From Microbacterium testaceum (GTDB lineage Bacteria > Actinomycetota > Actinomycetes > Actinomycetales > Microbacteriaceae): 64,000 nucleotides of DNA. The stretch is from contig NZ_LDRU01000033.1 of assembly GCF_001476285.1 (NCBI RefSeq), positions 17,291-81,290 of the forward strand, given 5' to 3'. Of the stretch, positions 8,936 through 17,985 are shown in pieces; position 1 is the first letter of the stretch, and each line of letters starts with the position of its first letter. The notes beneath the pieces are model-generated. The model saw nothing but the letters and a program-made list of their open reading frames with translations. It ran no database searches and was not told the origin of the DNA. The position numbers were made by a program, and so were the translations under genes.

Positions 8936-8962
8936 AACTACTTTCCATATTGGCAAGTAGTT
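8936..8962. promoter_or_regulatory. Perfect inverted repeat, candidate operator for the 8167-8906 pair
   Basis: AACTACTT (8936-8943) and AAGTAGTT (8955-8962) form a perfect 8-base inverted repeat around an 11-base spacer, 30 bases upstream of the membrane-protein start. A TTGACA hexamer on the minus strand partly overlaps the proximal arm. Binding by the HTH protein encoded downstream is inference. Confidence 0.5.
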
Positions 8963-9043
8963 TCAGGAATTGACCCCTCGCACCCACGACGAACCCCGGC
9001 GACGCGACCCGCGAGAGGGCCGCGCCGACGGGGTCGGGGTCGA

Positions 9044-10174
9044 TCAGATCGTGCGCGCGAAGGGATCGAAGTCGCGGGGCACGACCGGCACGGGAGCCGC
9101 GAGCGTGCTCTCGACGGTCGTGAAGGCCGCGTTCTCGATCGACTCCTCGGCCGACAGCATGATGTCGAGCACGTGGTAGCCGAGCTCACCGGTGGCGACG
9201 TGCGGACGGTCCTCGGCGATCGCGCGGACCATGTCGAGCAGGCCGAGACCGCGGCCGACGACCACGCCCTCCTGCTCGACGTCGATCCACGGCTGGTCGA
9301 ACCGGGCGCCGTCGCGCAGCACGCCGAGCGGCTTGACGTAGCGCGTCGGCCCCTCGAAGCGGTTGGGGTCGGGCAGCACGATCGTGCCCTCGGTGCCGTG
9401 GATCTCGAGCACGCCGTGGCGCTCGAGGGCCGAGTCGAAGCTGAACTGCCCCTGCGCCTGCTGGCCGCTCTCGAACGCCGCGAGGAGTTGCACCGTGGTG
9501 GGCACCTCGACGTCGAAGAACGTGCCCTCGTCGGGCCCGGCGTGGATCTCGCGCTTCGCCTGCGGCTTGGCCCCGAGAGCCGCGACCCGGTCCACCGGAC
9601 CGAGCAGGCTCACGAGCGCGGTCAGATAGTACGGGCCCATGTCGAGCAGGGGGCCGGCGCCGCGCGCGAAGAGGAACTGCGGTCCCGGATGCCAGAGGTC
9701 GGGCCCCTGCGTCTGGAACGACGCCTGCGCGAACACGGGCTGACCGATCACGCCGTCGAGGATCGCGCGCTTCGCGGACTGGAAACCCGGGCCGAGGACG
9801 GTGTCGGGCGCGGAGCCGATGCGCAGGCCCGCGGCCTCGGCGTCGCGCAGGAGCTGCGCGGTGCCGGCACGGTCGAGCCCGAGCGGCTTCTCCGTCCAGA
9901 CGTGCTTGCCCGCGGCGATCGCGGCCGACGAGACCTCGACGTGCACGGCGGGGATGGTGAGGTTCACGACGACCTGGATGTCGGGGTTGCCGAGTACCTC
10001 GTCGGCGGTGCCCCACGAGGCCACGCCGTACTTCTCGGCCTTGGCGCGAGCGCGCTCGGTGTCGATGTCGCCGACCGCGAGCACCGTCACGTCGGGGAAC
10101 GACGTGAGGTTCTCGAGGTAGGTGTCGCTGATGACACCGGCACCGATGATGCCGACTCCGACGGGGGCGCTCAC
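9044..10174 (-). CDS. Gfo/Idh/MocA-family NAD(P)-dependent sugar oxidoreductase
   Basis: The 376-residue protein opens with the Rossmann motif GIIGAGVIS (residues 8-16), has the family signature WTEKPLGL around residue 94 and a C-terminal dimerisation half with GPLLDMGPYYL containing the usual active-site region. Members oxidise or epimerise free or acidic sugars and inositols. It is translationally coupled (ATGA overlap at 10171-10174) to a TIM-barrel sugar isomerase encoded upstream, and a TetR regulator is transcribed divergently from that pair. D-apiose dehydrogenase is reported from this family, so a role in the apiose pathway at 1-7022 is conceivable but unproven; the pair may equally serve another sugar. 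Confidence 0.85.
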   Translation of the reverse strand: MSAPVGVGIIGAGVISDTYLENLTSFPDVTVLAVGDIDTERARAKAEKYGVASWGTADEVLGNPDIQVVVNLTIPAVHVEVSSAAIAAGKHVWTEKPLGLDRAGTAQLLRDAEAAGLRIGSAPDTVLGPGFQSAKRAILDGVIGQPVFAQASFQTQGPDLWHPGPQFLFARGAGPLLDMGPYYLTALVSLLGPVDRVAALGAKPQAKREIHAGPDEGTFFDVEVPTTVQLLAAFESGQQAQGQFSFDSALERHGVLEIHGTEGTIVLPDPNRFEGPTRYVKPLGVLRDGARFDQPWIDVEQEGVVVGRGLGLLDMVRAIAEDRPHVATGELGYHVLDIMLSAEESIENAAFTTVESTLAAPVPVVPRDFDPFARTI

Positions 10175-10995
10175 GCGGCGAGGCCCTTCTCGAGCAGGAA
10201 CGCGTAGCTGGCGGCGATGTCGTCGAACACGTCACCGGGAGCCTGGTCGTACTCGATGACCGCGTACTTCACGTCGGCGGCGACCTGCATGGCCTCGACG
10301 AGGGGCACCTGGCCCTCGCCGGAACGACGCTGGTCGAGCTGACGCGTGGCGCTGCGGTCGGCATCCGGGGCAAAGGGGTTGGGCACGGGAACGATGCCAT
10401 CCTTGACGTGCACCGCCACCAGGCGCGAGCCGAGACGCTCGACGAGGGCCGGCACGTCCTGACCGCCGGTGAGCGCCCAGAAGAGGTCGAGCTCGATCGC
10501 GACGCGCTCGTCGGTCAGCGAGACGAAGTGCTCGAAGCCGCTCTTGCCGTCGACGTCGATGAGGAACTCCTGCGCGTGGTTGTGGTACCCGACGTTGAGC
10601 CCGAAGGTGGCGGCGACGTCGGCCGCCTTGTTCAGTCGCTCGGCGATGTCGGCGATCCCGTCGGCGGTCATCCAGCGTGCCGGGTCCACGAAGGGGTCGA
10701 TCACGGTCGACATGCCGATCTCGGCGGCGGCTTCGAAGACCACCTCGGGAGCCGGGGTGGGGATCGAGCCGTCGGGCGTCCACAGCTCGTCCGAGAGCAG
10801 CGGGGCGTGTCCGGTCGGCGAGGCCAGGCCGCTGGCGTCCAGAGCCGCCCGGATCTCGGCGGGGCGGCGCACGAAGTCGAACGCCTCGACGTTGCGGAGG
10901 CCGATCGCGGCGAGGCGGTCGAGCGAGCCGCCCGGGTCAGCGGTGAATTCTGCGGCCAGCGTGTAGAGCTGGACGGAGGGGATAGGGAGCGACAT
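10171..10995 (-). CDS. Sugar phosphate isomerase/epimerase family protein
   Basis: The 274-residue TIM-barrel protein (AP endonuclease 2 family) carries candidate metal ligands in GYHNHAQEF, AIELDLFWAL, AVHVKDG and VIEYDQ. It starts with SVQLYTLAAEF, typical of the group that isomerises or epimerises keto-sugars. ATG 10995 is preceded by GGAAAGG at good distance, fixing the start. It is the first gene of a two-gene operon with a Gfo/Idh/MocA oxidoreductase, a frequent pairing in sugar catabolism where one enzyme oxidises a sugar carbon and the other rearranges the product. The substrate is unknown. Confidence 0.8.
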   Translation of the reverse strand: MSLPIPSVQLYTLAAEFTADPGGSLDRLAAIGLRNVEAFDFVRRPAEIRAALDASGLASPTGHAPLLSDELWTPDGSIPTPAPEVVFEAAAEIGMSTVIDPFVDPARWMTADGIADIAERLNKAADVAATFGLNVGYHNHAQEFLIDVDGKSGFEHFVSLTDERVAIELDLFWALTGGQDVPALVERLGSRLVAVHVKDGIVPVPNPFAPDADRSATRQLDQRRSGEGQVPLVEAMQVAADVKYAVIEYDQAPGDVFDDIAASYAFLLEKGLAA

Positions 10996-11070
10996 CGGAC
11001 CTTTCCTTGCTCGTCGTCGAGGGCGCCGCGAAGGCGCCGAGGGCATTGCGGGAACGCTACCACAAAACCG

Positions 11071-11079
11071 ACCACTGGT
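11071..11079. promoter_or_regulatory. Short palindrome in divergent promoter region, possible TetR operator
   Basis: ACCA-C-TGGT lies between the divergent isomerase (start 10995) and the TetR gene (start 11107). It is short and could be chance; it is listed because it is the only clean dyad in a 111-base shared promoter. Confidence 0.25.
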
Positions 11080-11106
11080 TGCTTTTATCTCCCCTACACT
11101 GACGGG

Positions 11107-11730
11107 GTGACCAGCGACGACGAAGCCGAGGCTCCCGCGAGCGAGGGCGACGACCGCCTCGGACGCTCCGGCGCGTACACGAAGGGGGTCGCGCGGCGGC
11201 AGGAGATCCTCGACCGCGCGATCCACGTCTTCGCCGAGCGCGGGGCCGAGGGGGCGTCGCTCCGCAGCATCGCGCGGGCGCTCGGCGTCTCGCACGCGGC
11301 GCTCCTGCACTACTTCGACTCGCGCGAGCAGCTGCTCGTCGCCGTCTACGACCACGCGGCCAAGTCGACGCCCGCCGCCCCTGACGCGACCGCCCTGTCG
11401 TCGCTCACCGATTCCGCCGAGAACAACACCTCGGTACCGGGCCTCGTGGAGCTCTACACGACGCTCGTCGCCACGTCGCTCAAAGCCGACAGCGCGACCG
11501 CGCGCGAGTACTTCACCGACCGCTTCGCCCGCCTGCGCGAGGAGCTCGCCGACCGCCTCCGCGTCGAGCAGGCCGACGGCCGCGTCCGTGCCGACTGCGA
11601 CCCCGACCAGGTCGCCGCGCTGTTGATCGCGGCATCCGACGGTCTGCAGGTGCAGTGGCTGCTCGAGCCTTCGATCCCCCTCGCCGACGTGCTCGGCGCC
11701 CTCGGCGGGCTGCTCGCTCCGCCGCGCTGA
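11107..11730 (+). CDS. TetR-family transcriptional regulator
   Basis: The 207-residue protein has an N-terminal TetR helix-turn-helix (RQEILDRAIHVFAERG, then GVSHAALLHYFDSREQLL) and a C-terminal ligand domain. GTG 11107 is chosen because it precedes the HTH by about 30 residues and no better start exists; no Shine-Dalgarno is visible and a TACACT hexamer lies only 7-12 bases upstream, so the message may be leaderless. It is transcribed away from the isomerase/oxidoreductase pair (9044-10995) and probably represses it. The inducer is unknown. Confidence 0.85.
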   Translation: MTSDDEAEAPASEGDDRLGRSGAYTKGVARRQEILDRAIHVFAERGAEGASLRSIARALGVSHAALLHYFDSREQLLVAVYDHAAKSTPAAPDATALSSLTDSAENNTSVPGLVELYTTLVATSLKADSATAREYFTDRFARLREELADRLRVEQADGRVRADCDPDQVAALLIAASDGLQVQWLLEPSIPLADVLGALGGLLAPPR

Positions 11731-11745
11731 CCGGGCCATAACGAC

Positions 11746-11779
11746 GAACCCCCGGCACCCTTGAGGGCACCGGGGGTTC
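11746..11779. terminator. Bidirectional hairpin between convergent genes
   Basis: GAACCCCCGG (11746-11755) pairs with CCGGGGGTTC (11770-11779), with an extra CCC/GGG stem inside. It lies between the tetR stop and the lldD stop, so it can end both transcripts. Confidence 0.7.
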
Positions 11780-11791
11780 TCAGCGACAGCG

Positions 11792-13048
11792 TCAGACGCG
11801 CGCGTCGACCCCCTGGCCCGCAACAGGCACGAGCCGCGTGAGCTGCGTCACGTGGCGCGGCTCGAGCTCGTCGAGCGACGAGACGCCGAGGAGCGTCATC
11901 GTGCGCTCGATCTCGCTGCGCAGGATCGCGATCGTGCGGTCGACGCCCTCGCGTCCGCCGGCCATGAGCCCGTAGAGGTATGCGCGGCCGATGAGCGTGA
12001 ACTTCGCGCCCAGAGCGATGGATGCCACGATGTCGGCGCCGTTCATGATGCCCGTGTCGACCATGACCGTGGCGTCCTTGCCCACCTCGCGCACGACGTG
12101 CGGCAACAGGCGGAACGGGATCGGGGCGCGGTCGAGCTGACGCCCGCCGTGGTTCGAGAGCACGATGCCGTCGACGCCGAGGTCGACCAGGCGCGCGGCA
12201 TCCTGGACGTTCTGCACACCCTTCACGACGAGCTTGCCCGGCCACATGCCGCGGATGATGTCGAGGTCCTCGTAGCTGATCGTGGGATCCATCGCCGCGT
12301 TCAGCAGCTCGCCGACGGTGCCGCCGGTCGTGCTCAGCGAGGCGAACTCGAGCTTGGGCGTGGTGAGGAAGTCGTACCACCACCACGGACGCGGGATCGC
12401 GTTGACGATCGTGCCGACGGTTAGCTGCGGCGGGATCGAGAACCCGTTCCGCTTGTCGCGCAGACGGGCGCCGGCGATCGGGGTGTCGACCGTGAACTGC
12501 AGCGTGTCGAAACCGGCCTTGGCGGCGCGTTCGACGAGACCGTACGAGATCTCGCGCTGCTTCATGACGTACAGCTGGAACCAGTTGCGGCCGACGGGGT
12601 TCGCGGCCTTCACGCCCTCGATCGAGGTGGTGCCGAGCGTCGACAGGGTGAACGGGATGCCGGCGGCCGCCGCCGCGGAGGCCCCCGCCGTCTCACCCTC
12701 GGTCTGCATCAGCCGCGTGAAGCCGGTGGGCGCGATGCCGAAGGGCAGCGCCGAGGGGCCGCCGAGGATCTCGCACGACGTGTCGACCTCGTTCGCGGGA
12801 CGCAGGATGTCGGGGTGGAACTCGACGTCCTCGAATGCGCGGCGAGCGCGATCGAGCGACAGCTCGCCCTCGGCGGCGCCGTCGGTGTAGTCGAAGGCCG
12901 CTTTGGGCGTGCGGCGCTTGGCGATCGTCCGCAGATCGCCGATCGTGAGCGCGGCGTCGAGGCGACGCTTGCGCGCGTCGAGCTCGGGCTTCTTGAACTG
13001 CATGAGCTCGAGGAGCTCGCCGACTTTGGGGAGCTGTCGCTGCACCAT
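11792..13048 (-). CDS. lldD: FMN-dependent L-lactate dehydrogenase (alpha-hydroxy-acid oxidase family)
   Basis: The 418-residue protein is a full-length FMN-dependent alpha-hydroxy-acid dehydrogenase: [11 protein letters not shown] near the N terminus, FGIAPTGF for flavin binding, and the catalytic-His signature [13 protein letters not shown]. Close relatives oxidise L-lactate to pyruvate at the membrane using quinone. The start at ATG 13048 (MVQRQLP) leaves the upstream palindrome free; a GTG at 13078 would add 10 residues but would run through that operator. The gene stands next to rhamnose catabolism, whose last step can give lactate from lactaldehyde, so a link between the two is plausible. 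It has its own promoter region with a FadR-type operator. Confidence 0.9.
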   Translation of the reverse strand: MVQRQLPKVGELLELMQFKKPELDARKRRLDAALTIGDLRTIAKRRTPKAAFDYTDGAAEGELSLDRARRAFEDVEFHPDILRPANEVDTSCEILGGPSALPFGIAPTGFTRLMQTEGETAGASAAAAAGIPFTLSTLGTTSIEGVKAANPVGRNWFQLYVMKQREISYGLVERAAKAGFDTLQFTVDTPIAGARLRDKRNGFSIPPQLTVGTIVNAIPRPWWWYDFLTTPKLEFASLSTTGGTVGELLNAAMDPTISYEDLDIIRGMWPGKLVVKGVQNVQDAARLVDLGVDGIVLSNHGGRQLDRAPIPFRLLPHVVREVGKDATVMVDTGIMNGADIVASIALGAKFTLIGRAYLYGLMAGGREGVDRTIAILRSEIERTMTLLGVSSLDELEPRHVTQLTRLVPVAGQGVDARV

Positions 13049-13064
13049 GGGTGTCTCGCTTTCG

Positions 13065-13079
13065 TGTGGTCTGACCACA
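13065..13079. promoter_or_regulatory. Perfect 15-base palindrome upstream of lldD, FadR/LldR-type operator
   Basis: TGTGGTC-T-GACCACA is a perfect dyad 17 bases upstream of the lldD start. TGGTCnGACCA is the typical half-site spacing for FadR-subfamily GntR regulators, including lactate regulators. No such regulator gene adjoins lldD; the nearest one in the window is at 28617-29282 and has a different motif in its own region. Confidence 0.65.
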
Positions 13080-13115
13080 GCATAGGGCCTGACGGGGTGC
13101 CCGCGGGCCGGGTTT

Positions 13116-14633
13116 TCAGGAGCGGGGATCGAATCTCACCGCGGGGAAGACGGATGCCACGCGAGCGCGCAGATCCTCGAGGGACGCGTCGGCCCCGAAG
13201 CAGCCGAGGGCACGCGTCTGGACGAGGACGTTGCCGAGAGCCGTCGCCTCGACCGGCCCCGCGAGCACCGGCAGTCCGCTGCGATCCGCCGTCGCCTGGC
13301 ACAGCAGCGCGTTGAGCGCACCGCCGCCGACGAGGTGCACCGTGTCGATCTCGCGGCCGGCGAGCTCCCCCGCCGTGCGCAGCGTCCGGGCGAACGCGTC
13401 GGCGATGCTCTCGACGATGACCCTCGCGAAGGCCGCGCGGTCCTCGACGTCGGGTTCCGGCATCCCGAGCAGGGCCGCGATCCGCGCCGGCATGTCGCCG
13501 GGGGCGGCGAGCGAGGCGTCGTCGGCGTCGAACAGCCGCGCGGGAGCGGATTGGGCGGCGGCGGCGGCCAGCAGCGCGGGCAGGTCGACCGGGGCACCAT
13601 CGCGCTCCGACCACGCGCGTACCGTTTCGCTCAGCAGCCAGAGCCCGGTGACGTTATGGAGGAACCGCACACGCCCGTCCACGCCGCCCTCGTTCGTGAA
13701 GTTCGCCGCGCGGGCGGCATCCGTCACGATCGGCTCCGCGACCTCGAGACCGACGAGTCCCCACGTGCCGCACGAGATGTAGGCCGCGTTCGACGACGAG
13801 AGCGGAACCGCGACGATCGCCGACGCCGTGTCGTGCGAGCCCACCGCGATCACCGGGATGTCCCCCAGCCCCCGCGCGAGCCCGACGGTCTCCCCCGGAT
13901 CGACCAGGGGCGGCAGGACACGAGAAGGGATGCCGAGAGCCTCGGCGAGCGCGAGATCCCACTCCCCTGTGTGCGCGTCGAGCAGACCCGTGGTCGAGGC
14001 ATTCGTCCGCTCCGCGACGCGTCGGCCCGTGAGCCGCTCGGCGAGGAGGTCGGGGATGAGCAGGCTCGTTTCGGCCTCGGCCACCAGAGCGTCGGCCGCG
14101 TACTGGTACACCGTGTTGAACGAGAGGAATTGCAGGCCGTTGCGGCGGTACAGCTCCTCGAAGGGGACGAGCCCGTGCACCGCGTCCACACCGCGCGCCG
14201 TGCGGTCGTCGCGATAGTGGAACGGTTCGGCGAGCAGACCATCCGCTCCGAGCAGGCCGTAATCGACGGCCCACGAGTCGATCCCCACGCTCTCGATGTT
14301 CGGTTCGCGACGGAGGGCCTCGGCGAGACCCGCCTGCACGTGCCCCCAGAGCGCCTCGAGATCCCAGTGCCAGCCGTCCTCCCTCTCGACGGGCCCGTTC
14401 GGAAAGCGCGCGACCTGCTCCAGCTCGAGCACGCCCTGGCCCACGCGGCCGATCATCACGCGCCCGCTTGTGGCGCCGAGATCGACGGCGGCGACGGCGC
14501 GGACGGCGCCGGGCACCGCGGCACCGGCGTCGGCCGCGGCGTCGGCGGCGTCGGAGTCAGCCACCGCGCCGCCGGCCCCGGCAACGATCGCGCCCGCGCC
14601 GTTCGCCGCGCCGCCCGCCGACGTCCCGCTCAT
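13116..14633 (-). CDS. rhaB: Rhamnulokinase
   Basis: FGGY-family kinase of 505 residues. [13 protein letters not shown] is the ATP/phosphate loop 1 of rhamnulokinase, [14 protein letters not shown] and [13 protein letters not shown] follow in the family order, and [17 protein letters not shown] closes the C-terminal domain. It phosphorylates L-rhamnulose at O1. The first 45 residues are a low-complexity Ala/Gly/Asp stretch not found in typical RhaB; translation may really begin at a later codon, but ATG 14633 overlaps the stop of the upstream gene (ATGA) and is kept. It is the third gene in the mRNA that runs rhaU, rhaI, aldolase/dehydrogenase, rhaB. Confidence 0.9.
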   Translation of the reverse strand: MSGTSAGGAANGAGAIVAGAGGAVADSDAADAAADAGAAVPGAVRAVAAVDLGATSGRVMIGRVGQGVLELEQVARFPNGPVEREDGWHWDLEALWGHVQAGLAEALRREPNIESVGIDSWAVDYGLLGADGLLAEPFHYRDDRTARGVDAVHGLVPFEELYRRNGLQFLSFNTVYQYAADALVAEAETSLLIPDLLAERLTGRRVAERTNASTTGLLDAHTGEWDLALAEALGIPSRVLPPLVDPGETVGLARGLGDIPVIAVGSHDTASAIVAVPLSSSNAAYISCGTWGLVGLEVAEPIVTDAARAANFTNEGGVDGRVRFLHNVTGLWLLSETVRAWSERDGAPVDLPALLAAAAAQSAPARLFDADDASLAAPGDMPARIAALLGMPEPDVEDRAAFARVIVESIADAFARTLRTAGELAGREIDTVHLVGGGALNALLCQATADRSGLPVLAGPVEATALGNVLVQTRALGCFGADASLEDLRARVASVFPAVRFDPRS

Positions 14634-16666
14634 CGCAGGAACGCCGCGGCGACGCCCGAGTCGACGGGGATGTGGAGGCCCGTCGTGCGCGACAGCTCGG
14701 GGCCGGTGAGCACGTACACCGCGTCGGCGACGTTCTCGGGCACGACCTCGCGCTTGAGGATCGTGCGGTTGGCGTAGAACTGGCCGAGGTCCTTCTCGTC
14801 GACGCCGTAGGTCGCGGCGCGGTTGGCGCCCCAGCCGGCGGCGAAGATGCCCGAGCCGCGCACGACGCCGTCGGGGTTGATGCCGTTGACGCGCACGCCG
14901 TGCTCGCCGAGCTCGACCGCGAGCAGACGCACCTGGTGCGCTTGGTCGGCCTTCGTCGCCGAGTAGGCGATGTTGTTCGGGCCCGCGAACACGGAGTTCT
15001 TCGACGAGATGTAGATGACGTCGCCGCCCATTCTCTGCTCGATCAGGGCCTTGGCTGCGGCTTTCGACACGAGGAACGAGCCCTTCGCCATGACGTCGTG
15101 CTGCAGGTCCCAGTCCTTCTCGGTGGTCTCGAGCAGCGGCTTCGAGAGCGAGAGCCCGGCGTTGTTGACGACGAGGTCGATGCCGCCGAACGCGAGAAGC
15201 GTCGCGTCGATCGCGGCCTGCACGCCCTCGGCATCCGCGACGTTCGCCGCGACGCCGATCGCGACGTCGGTCCCGCCGAGCTCGGCAGCGGCGGCCTGGG
15301 CCTTCTCGAGGTCGAGGTCGGCAACGACGACGCACGCCCCCTCCGCGGCGAGGCGGGTCGCGATGGCCTTGCCGATTCCGGATGCCGCGCCCGTGACGAA
15401 CGCGATGCGTCCCTGATGCGTCTTGGGCTTCGGCATCCGCTGGAGCTTCGCCTCCTCGAGCGCCCAATACTCGATGCGGAACTTCTCGGCATCCGAGATC
15501 GGCGCGTAGGTCGAGAGCGCCTCGGCGCCGCGCATGACATTGATCGCGTTGACGTAGAACTCGCCCGCCACGCGCGCGGTCTGCTTGTTGGCGCCGTACG
15601 AGAACATGCCCACGCCCGGCACCAGCACGATGAGCGGGTCGGCCCCGCGGATCGCGGGGCTGTCGGCCGTGGCGTGCGCGTCGTAGTACGCCTGGTAGTC
15701 GGCGCGGTACTCGGCGTGCAGCTCCTTGAGCCGCGCGATCGCGTCCTCCACCGAGGCGTCGGCGGGCAGGTCGAGGATCAGCGGCTTGACCTTGGTCCGC
15801 AAGAAGTGGTCGGGGCAGCTCGTCCCCAGCGCGGCGAGGGCGGGTGCGTTCTCGGATGCCAGGAAGTCCAGCACCACGTCAGCGTCGGTGAAGTGGCCGA
15901 CCATGGGCTTGTCGGTGGAAGCGAGGCCGCGGATCGTCGCGGCGAGCGTCGCGGCTTTCGCACGGCGCTCGGCCTCGGGCAGCGCGGCGAAGCCGTCGCG
16001 AACTCCGCCGAACGGCTCTGCGGCACCGTGTTCGTCGATGTACGCCTGCGCGGTGTCGATGATCCAGAGCGAGTTTGTCTCGGCCTCCTCCGAGGTGTCG
16101 CCCCACGCCGTGATGCCGTGCCCACCGAGGATCGTGCCGATCGCCTGGGGGTTCTTCTCCTTGATGGCGGCGATGTCGAGGCCCAGCTGGAAGCCGGGGC
16201 GACGCCACGGCACCCACACGACCCTGTCGCCGAAGATCTTCTCCGTCAGCGCCTCGCCGTCGGCGGCGGTGGCGATCGCGATGCCCGCGTCGGGGTGCAG
16301 GTGGTCGACGTGCGCGGCATCCACGAGTCCGTGCATCGCGGTGTCGATTGACGGGGCCGCCCCGCCCTTGCCGTGGAGGCAGTAGTCGAACGCGGCGACC
16401 ATCTCGTCCTCGCGCTCGATGCCCGGGTAGACGTCGACGAGCGCGCGCATGCGGGCGAGGCGCAGGACCGCGAGGCCCTTCTCGGTCAGGGTGCCGAGAT
16501 CGCCGCCCGAACCCTTGACCCACAGCAGCTCGACCGGCTCGCCGGTCACGGGGTCGATGTCGGTGCCCTTGGCGGAGGTGTTGCCCCCGGCGTAGTTGGT
16601 GACCTTGGGGTCGGAGCCGAGGCGGTTGCTGCGCGCGACGAGGTCGGCGGCGGTGGAGCTGGTCAT
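14630..16666 (-). CDS. rhaEW: Bifunctional rhamnulose-1-phosphate aldolase / lactaldehyde dehydrogenase
   Basis: The 678-residue fusion starts with a class II aldolase domain (NYAGGNTSAKG near residue 24, VDHLHPDAGIA with Zn-binding His pairs) and ends with an SDR domain from about residue 420 (FVTGAASGIGKAIA; catalytic AYSATKADQ). The aldolase half splits L-rhamnulose 1-phosphate into dihydroxyacetone phosphate and L-lactaldehyde; the SDR half oxidises lactaldehyde to lactate. This RhaEW/RhaD-AdhC fusion is the usual actinobacterial and Bacillus arrangement. The stop overlaps the rhaB start. A long palindrome (16724-16774) separates it from rhaI upstream. The enzyme acts in the cytoplasm. 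Confidence 0.9.
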   Translation of the reverse strand: MTSSTAADLVARSNRLGSDPKVTNYAGGNTSAKGTDIDPVTGEPVELLWVKGSGGDLGTLTEKGLAVLRLARMRALVDVYPGIEREDEMVAAFDYCLHGKGGAAPSIDTAMHGLVDAAHVDHLHPDAGIAIATAADGEALTEKIFGDRVVWVPWRRPGFQLGLDIAAIKEKNPQAIGTILGGHGITAWGDTSEEAETNSLWIIDTAQAYIDEHGAAEPFGGVRDGFAALPEAERRAKAATLAATIRGLASTDKPMVGHFTDADVVLDFLASENAPALAALGTSCPDHFLRTKVKPLILDLPADASVEDAIARLKELHAEYRADYQAYYDAHATADSPAIRGADPLIVLVPGVGMFSYGANKQTARVAGEFYVNAINVMRGAEALSTYAPISDAEKFRIEYWALEEAKLQRMPKPKTHQGRIAFVTGAASGIGKAIATRLAAEGACVVVADLDLEKAQAAAAELGGTDVAIGVAANVADAEGVQAAIDATLLAFGGIDLVVNNAGLSLSKPLLETTEKDWDLQHDVMAKGSFLVSKAAAKALIEQRMGGDVIYISSKNSVFAGPNNIAYSATKADQAHQVRLLAVELGEHGVRVNGINPDGVVRGSGIFAAGWGANRAATYGVDEKDLGQFYANRTILKREVVPENVADAVYVLTGPELSRTTGLHIPVDSGVAAAFLR

Positions 16667-16723
16667 GGTCTTCCGTTCATCTCAATTCGTCGGGTTCGAG
16701 GTGGGCGCGGTGATGGTCGCTGC

Positions 16724-16774
16724 GTGTCCAGAACACCCGGACGTTTTTCGCGCGGCTCCGGGTGTCTTGGACAC
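16724..16774. repeat. Palindromic repeat family A, copy 1
   Basis: GTGTCCAGAACACCCGGA (16724-16741) pairs over 18 bases, with one two-base mismatch, with TCCGGGTGTCTTGGACAC (16757-16774). The element lies between rhaI and the aldolase gene inside the operon. A second copy at 19517-19566 shares the left arm exactly, so this is a dispersed element and not just a terminator. It may still pause transcription or stabilise mRNA ends. Confidence 0.7.
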
Positions 16775-16818
16775 TCAGTCGCGGCGGGCGCTCACGCGAG
16801 CGCCCGCCGCCGTTGCGG

Positions 16819-17985
16819 TCAGGCGCCCCAGCCGGCCTGCGTGCCGCCGACGCGCTCGGCGGCGATGCGGGGCAGGTATCCGGATGCCGCGAAAGCGGCC
16901 ATCGGGTCGGAGGGAAGGCCGCGCGACTCGCGCCACTCGGCGAGCGCGGGACGCACGTCCGTGTAGAAGGCGTCCATCAACACCGCGTTGGCGCCGAGCA
17001 CGTCGTTGGCCTGCTGGGCCGCGGCGAGCGCCTCACGGTCGACGAGCAGGGCGCGCGCCGTCATCTCCTGGACGTTGAGCACCGAGCGGATCTGCCCGGG
17101 GATCTTGTCCTCGATGTTGTGGCACTGGTCGAGCATGAACGCCACGTCGGGGTTGTTCAGGCCCCCGCCGCGAACGACCTCGAACAGGATGCGGAACAGC
17201 TGGAACGGGTCGGCCGCTCCGACGATGAGGTCGTCGTCGGCGTAGAAGCGCGAGTTGAAGTCGAACGACCCGAGCTTTCCGAGGCGCAGGAGCTGCATGA
17301 CGATGAACTCGATGTTCGTGCCGGGGGCGTGGTGACCGGTGTCGAGGCAGACCATCGCCTTGTCGCCGAGCGAGGCGACCTGGGCGTAGGAGGTCCCCCA
17401 GTCGGGAACGTCGGTGTGGTAGAACGACGGCTCGAAGAACTTGTACTCCAGCACGAGACGCTGGTCGTCGCCGAGGCGCGCGTAGATCTGCTGCAGCGAG
17501 TCCTGGAGGCGGTCCTGACGGCCGCGCATGTCGTTCTGTCCGGGGTAGTTCGAGCCCTCGGCGAGCCAGATCTTCAGGTCGCGCGAGCCCGTGGCATCCA
17601 TCACGTCGATGCACTCGAGGTGGTGGTCGATGGCCTTGCGGCGGATGCGCTCGTCGTGGTGCGTGAGGGCGCCGAACTTGTAGTCCTCGTCCTGGAAGGT
17701 GTTCGAATTGACCGTGCCGAGCTTCACGCCGAGGTCTTCGGCGTGGCGGCGGAGCGCCGTGTAGTCGTCGACGAGGTCCCACGGGATGTGCAGGGCCACC
17801 GTGGGCGCGAGGGCGGTCAGGCGGTTGACCTCGGCGGCATCCGCGATCTTCTCGAACGGATCACGCGGGGTGCCGGCGGTGGGGAACACGCGGAAGCGCG
17901 TGCCGGAGTTGCCGAACGCCCAGGAGGGCAGCTCGATGGCCTGGCCTTCAAGGGTCGAGAGGATCTCGGGAGACAGCGTCGTCAT
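16819..17985 (-). CDS. rhaI: L-rhamnose isomerase
   Basis: The 388-residue TIM-barrel protein matches the actinobacterial/Pseudomonas L-rhamnose isomerase type. Metal-ligand and catalytic segments are visible: KIWLAEGSNYPGQ, LEYKFFEPSFYHTDVPDWG, VCLDTGHHAPG and GSFDFNSRFYADDDLI. It converts L-rhamnose to L-rhamnulose. ATG 17985 overlaps the stop of the mutarotase gene upstream (ATGA), which sets the start. It is the second gene of the rhamnose operon, under the LacI-type operator at 18425-18436. Confidence 0.92.
   Translation of the reverse strand: MTTLSPEILSTLEGQAIELPSWAFGNSGTRFRVFPTAGTPRDPFEKIADAAEVNRLTALAPTVALHIPWDLVDDYTALRRHAEDLGVKLGTVNSNTFQDEDYKFGALTHHDERIRRKAIDHHLECIDVMDATGSRDLKIWLAEGSNYPGQNDMRGRQDRLQDSLQQIYARLGDDQRLVLEYKFFEPSFYHTDVPDWGTSYAQVASLGDKAMVCLDTGHHAPGTNIEFIVMQLLRLGKLGSFDFNSRFYADDDLIVGAADPFQLFRILFEVVRGGGLNNPDVAFMLDQCHNIEDKIPGQIRSVLNVQEMTARALLVDREALAAAQQANDVLGANAVLMDAFYTDVRPALAEWRESRGLPSDPMAAFAASGYLPRIAAERVGGTQAGWGA

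Noticed and set aside
13079..13115. Possible terminator between rhaB and lldD
   Set aside because: Only weak GC complementarity is visible in the short gap; no convincing stem.
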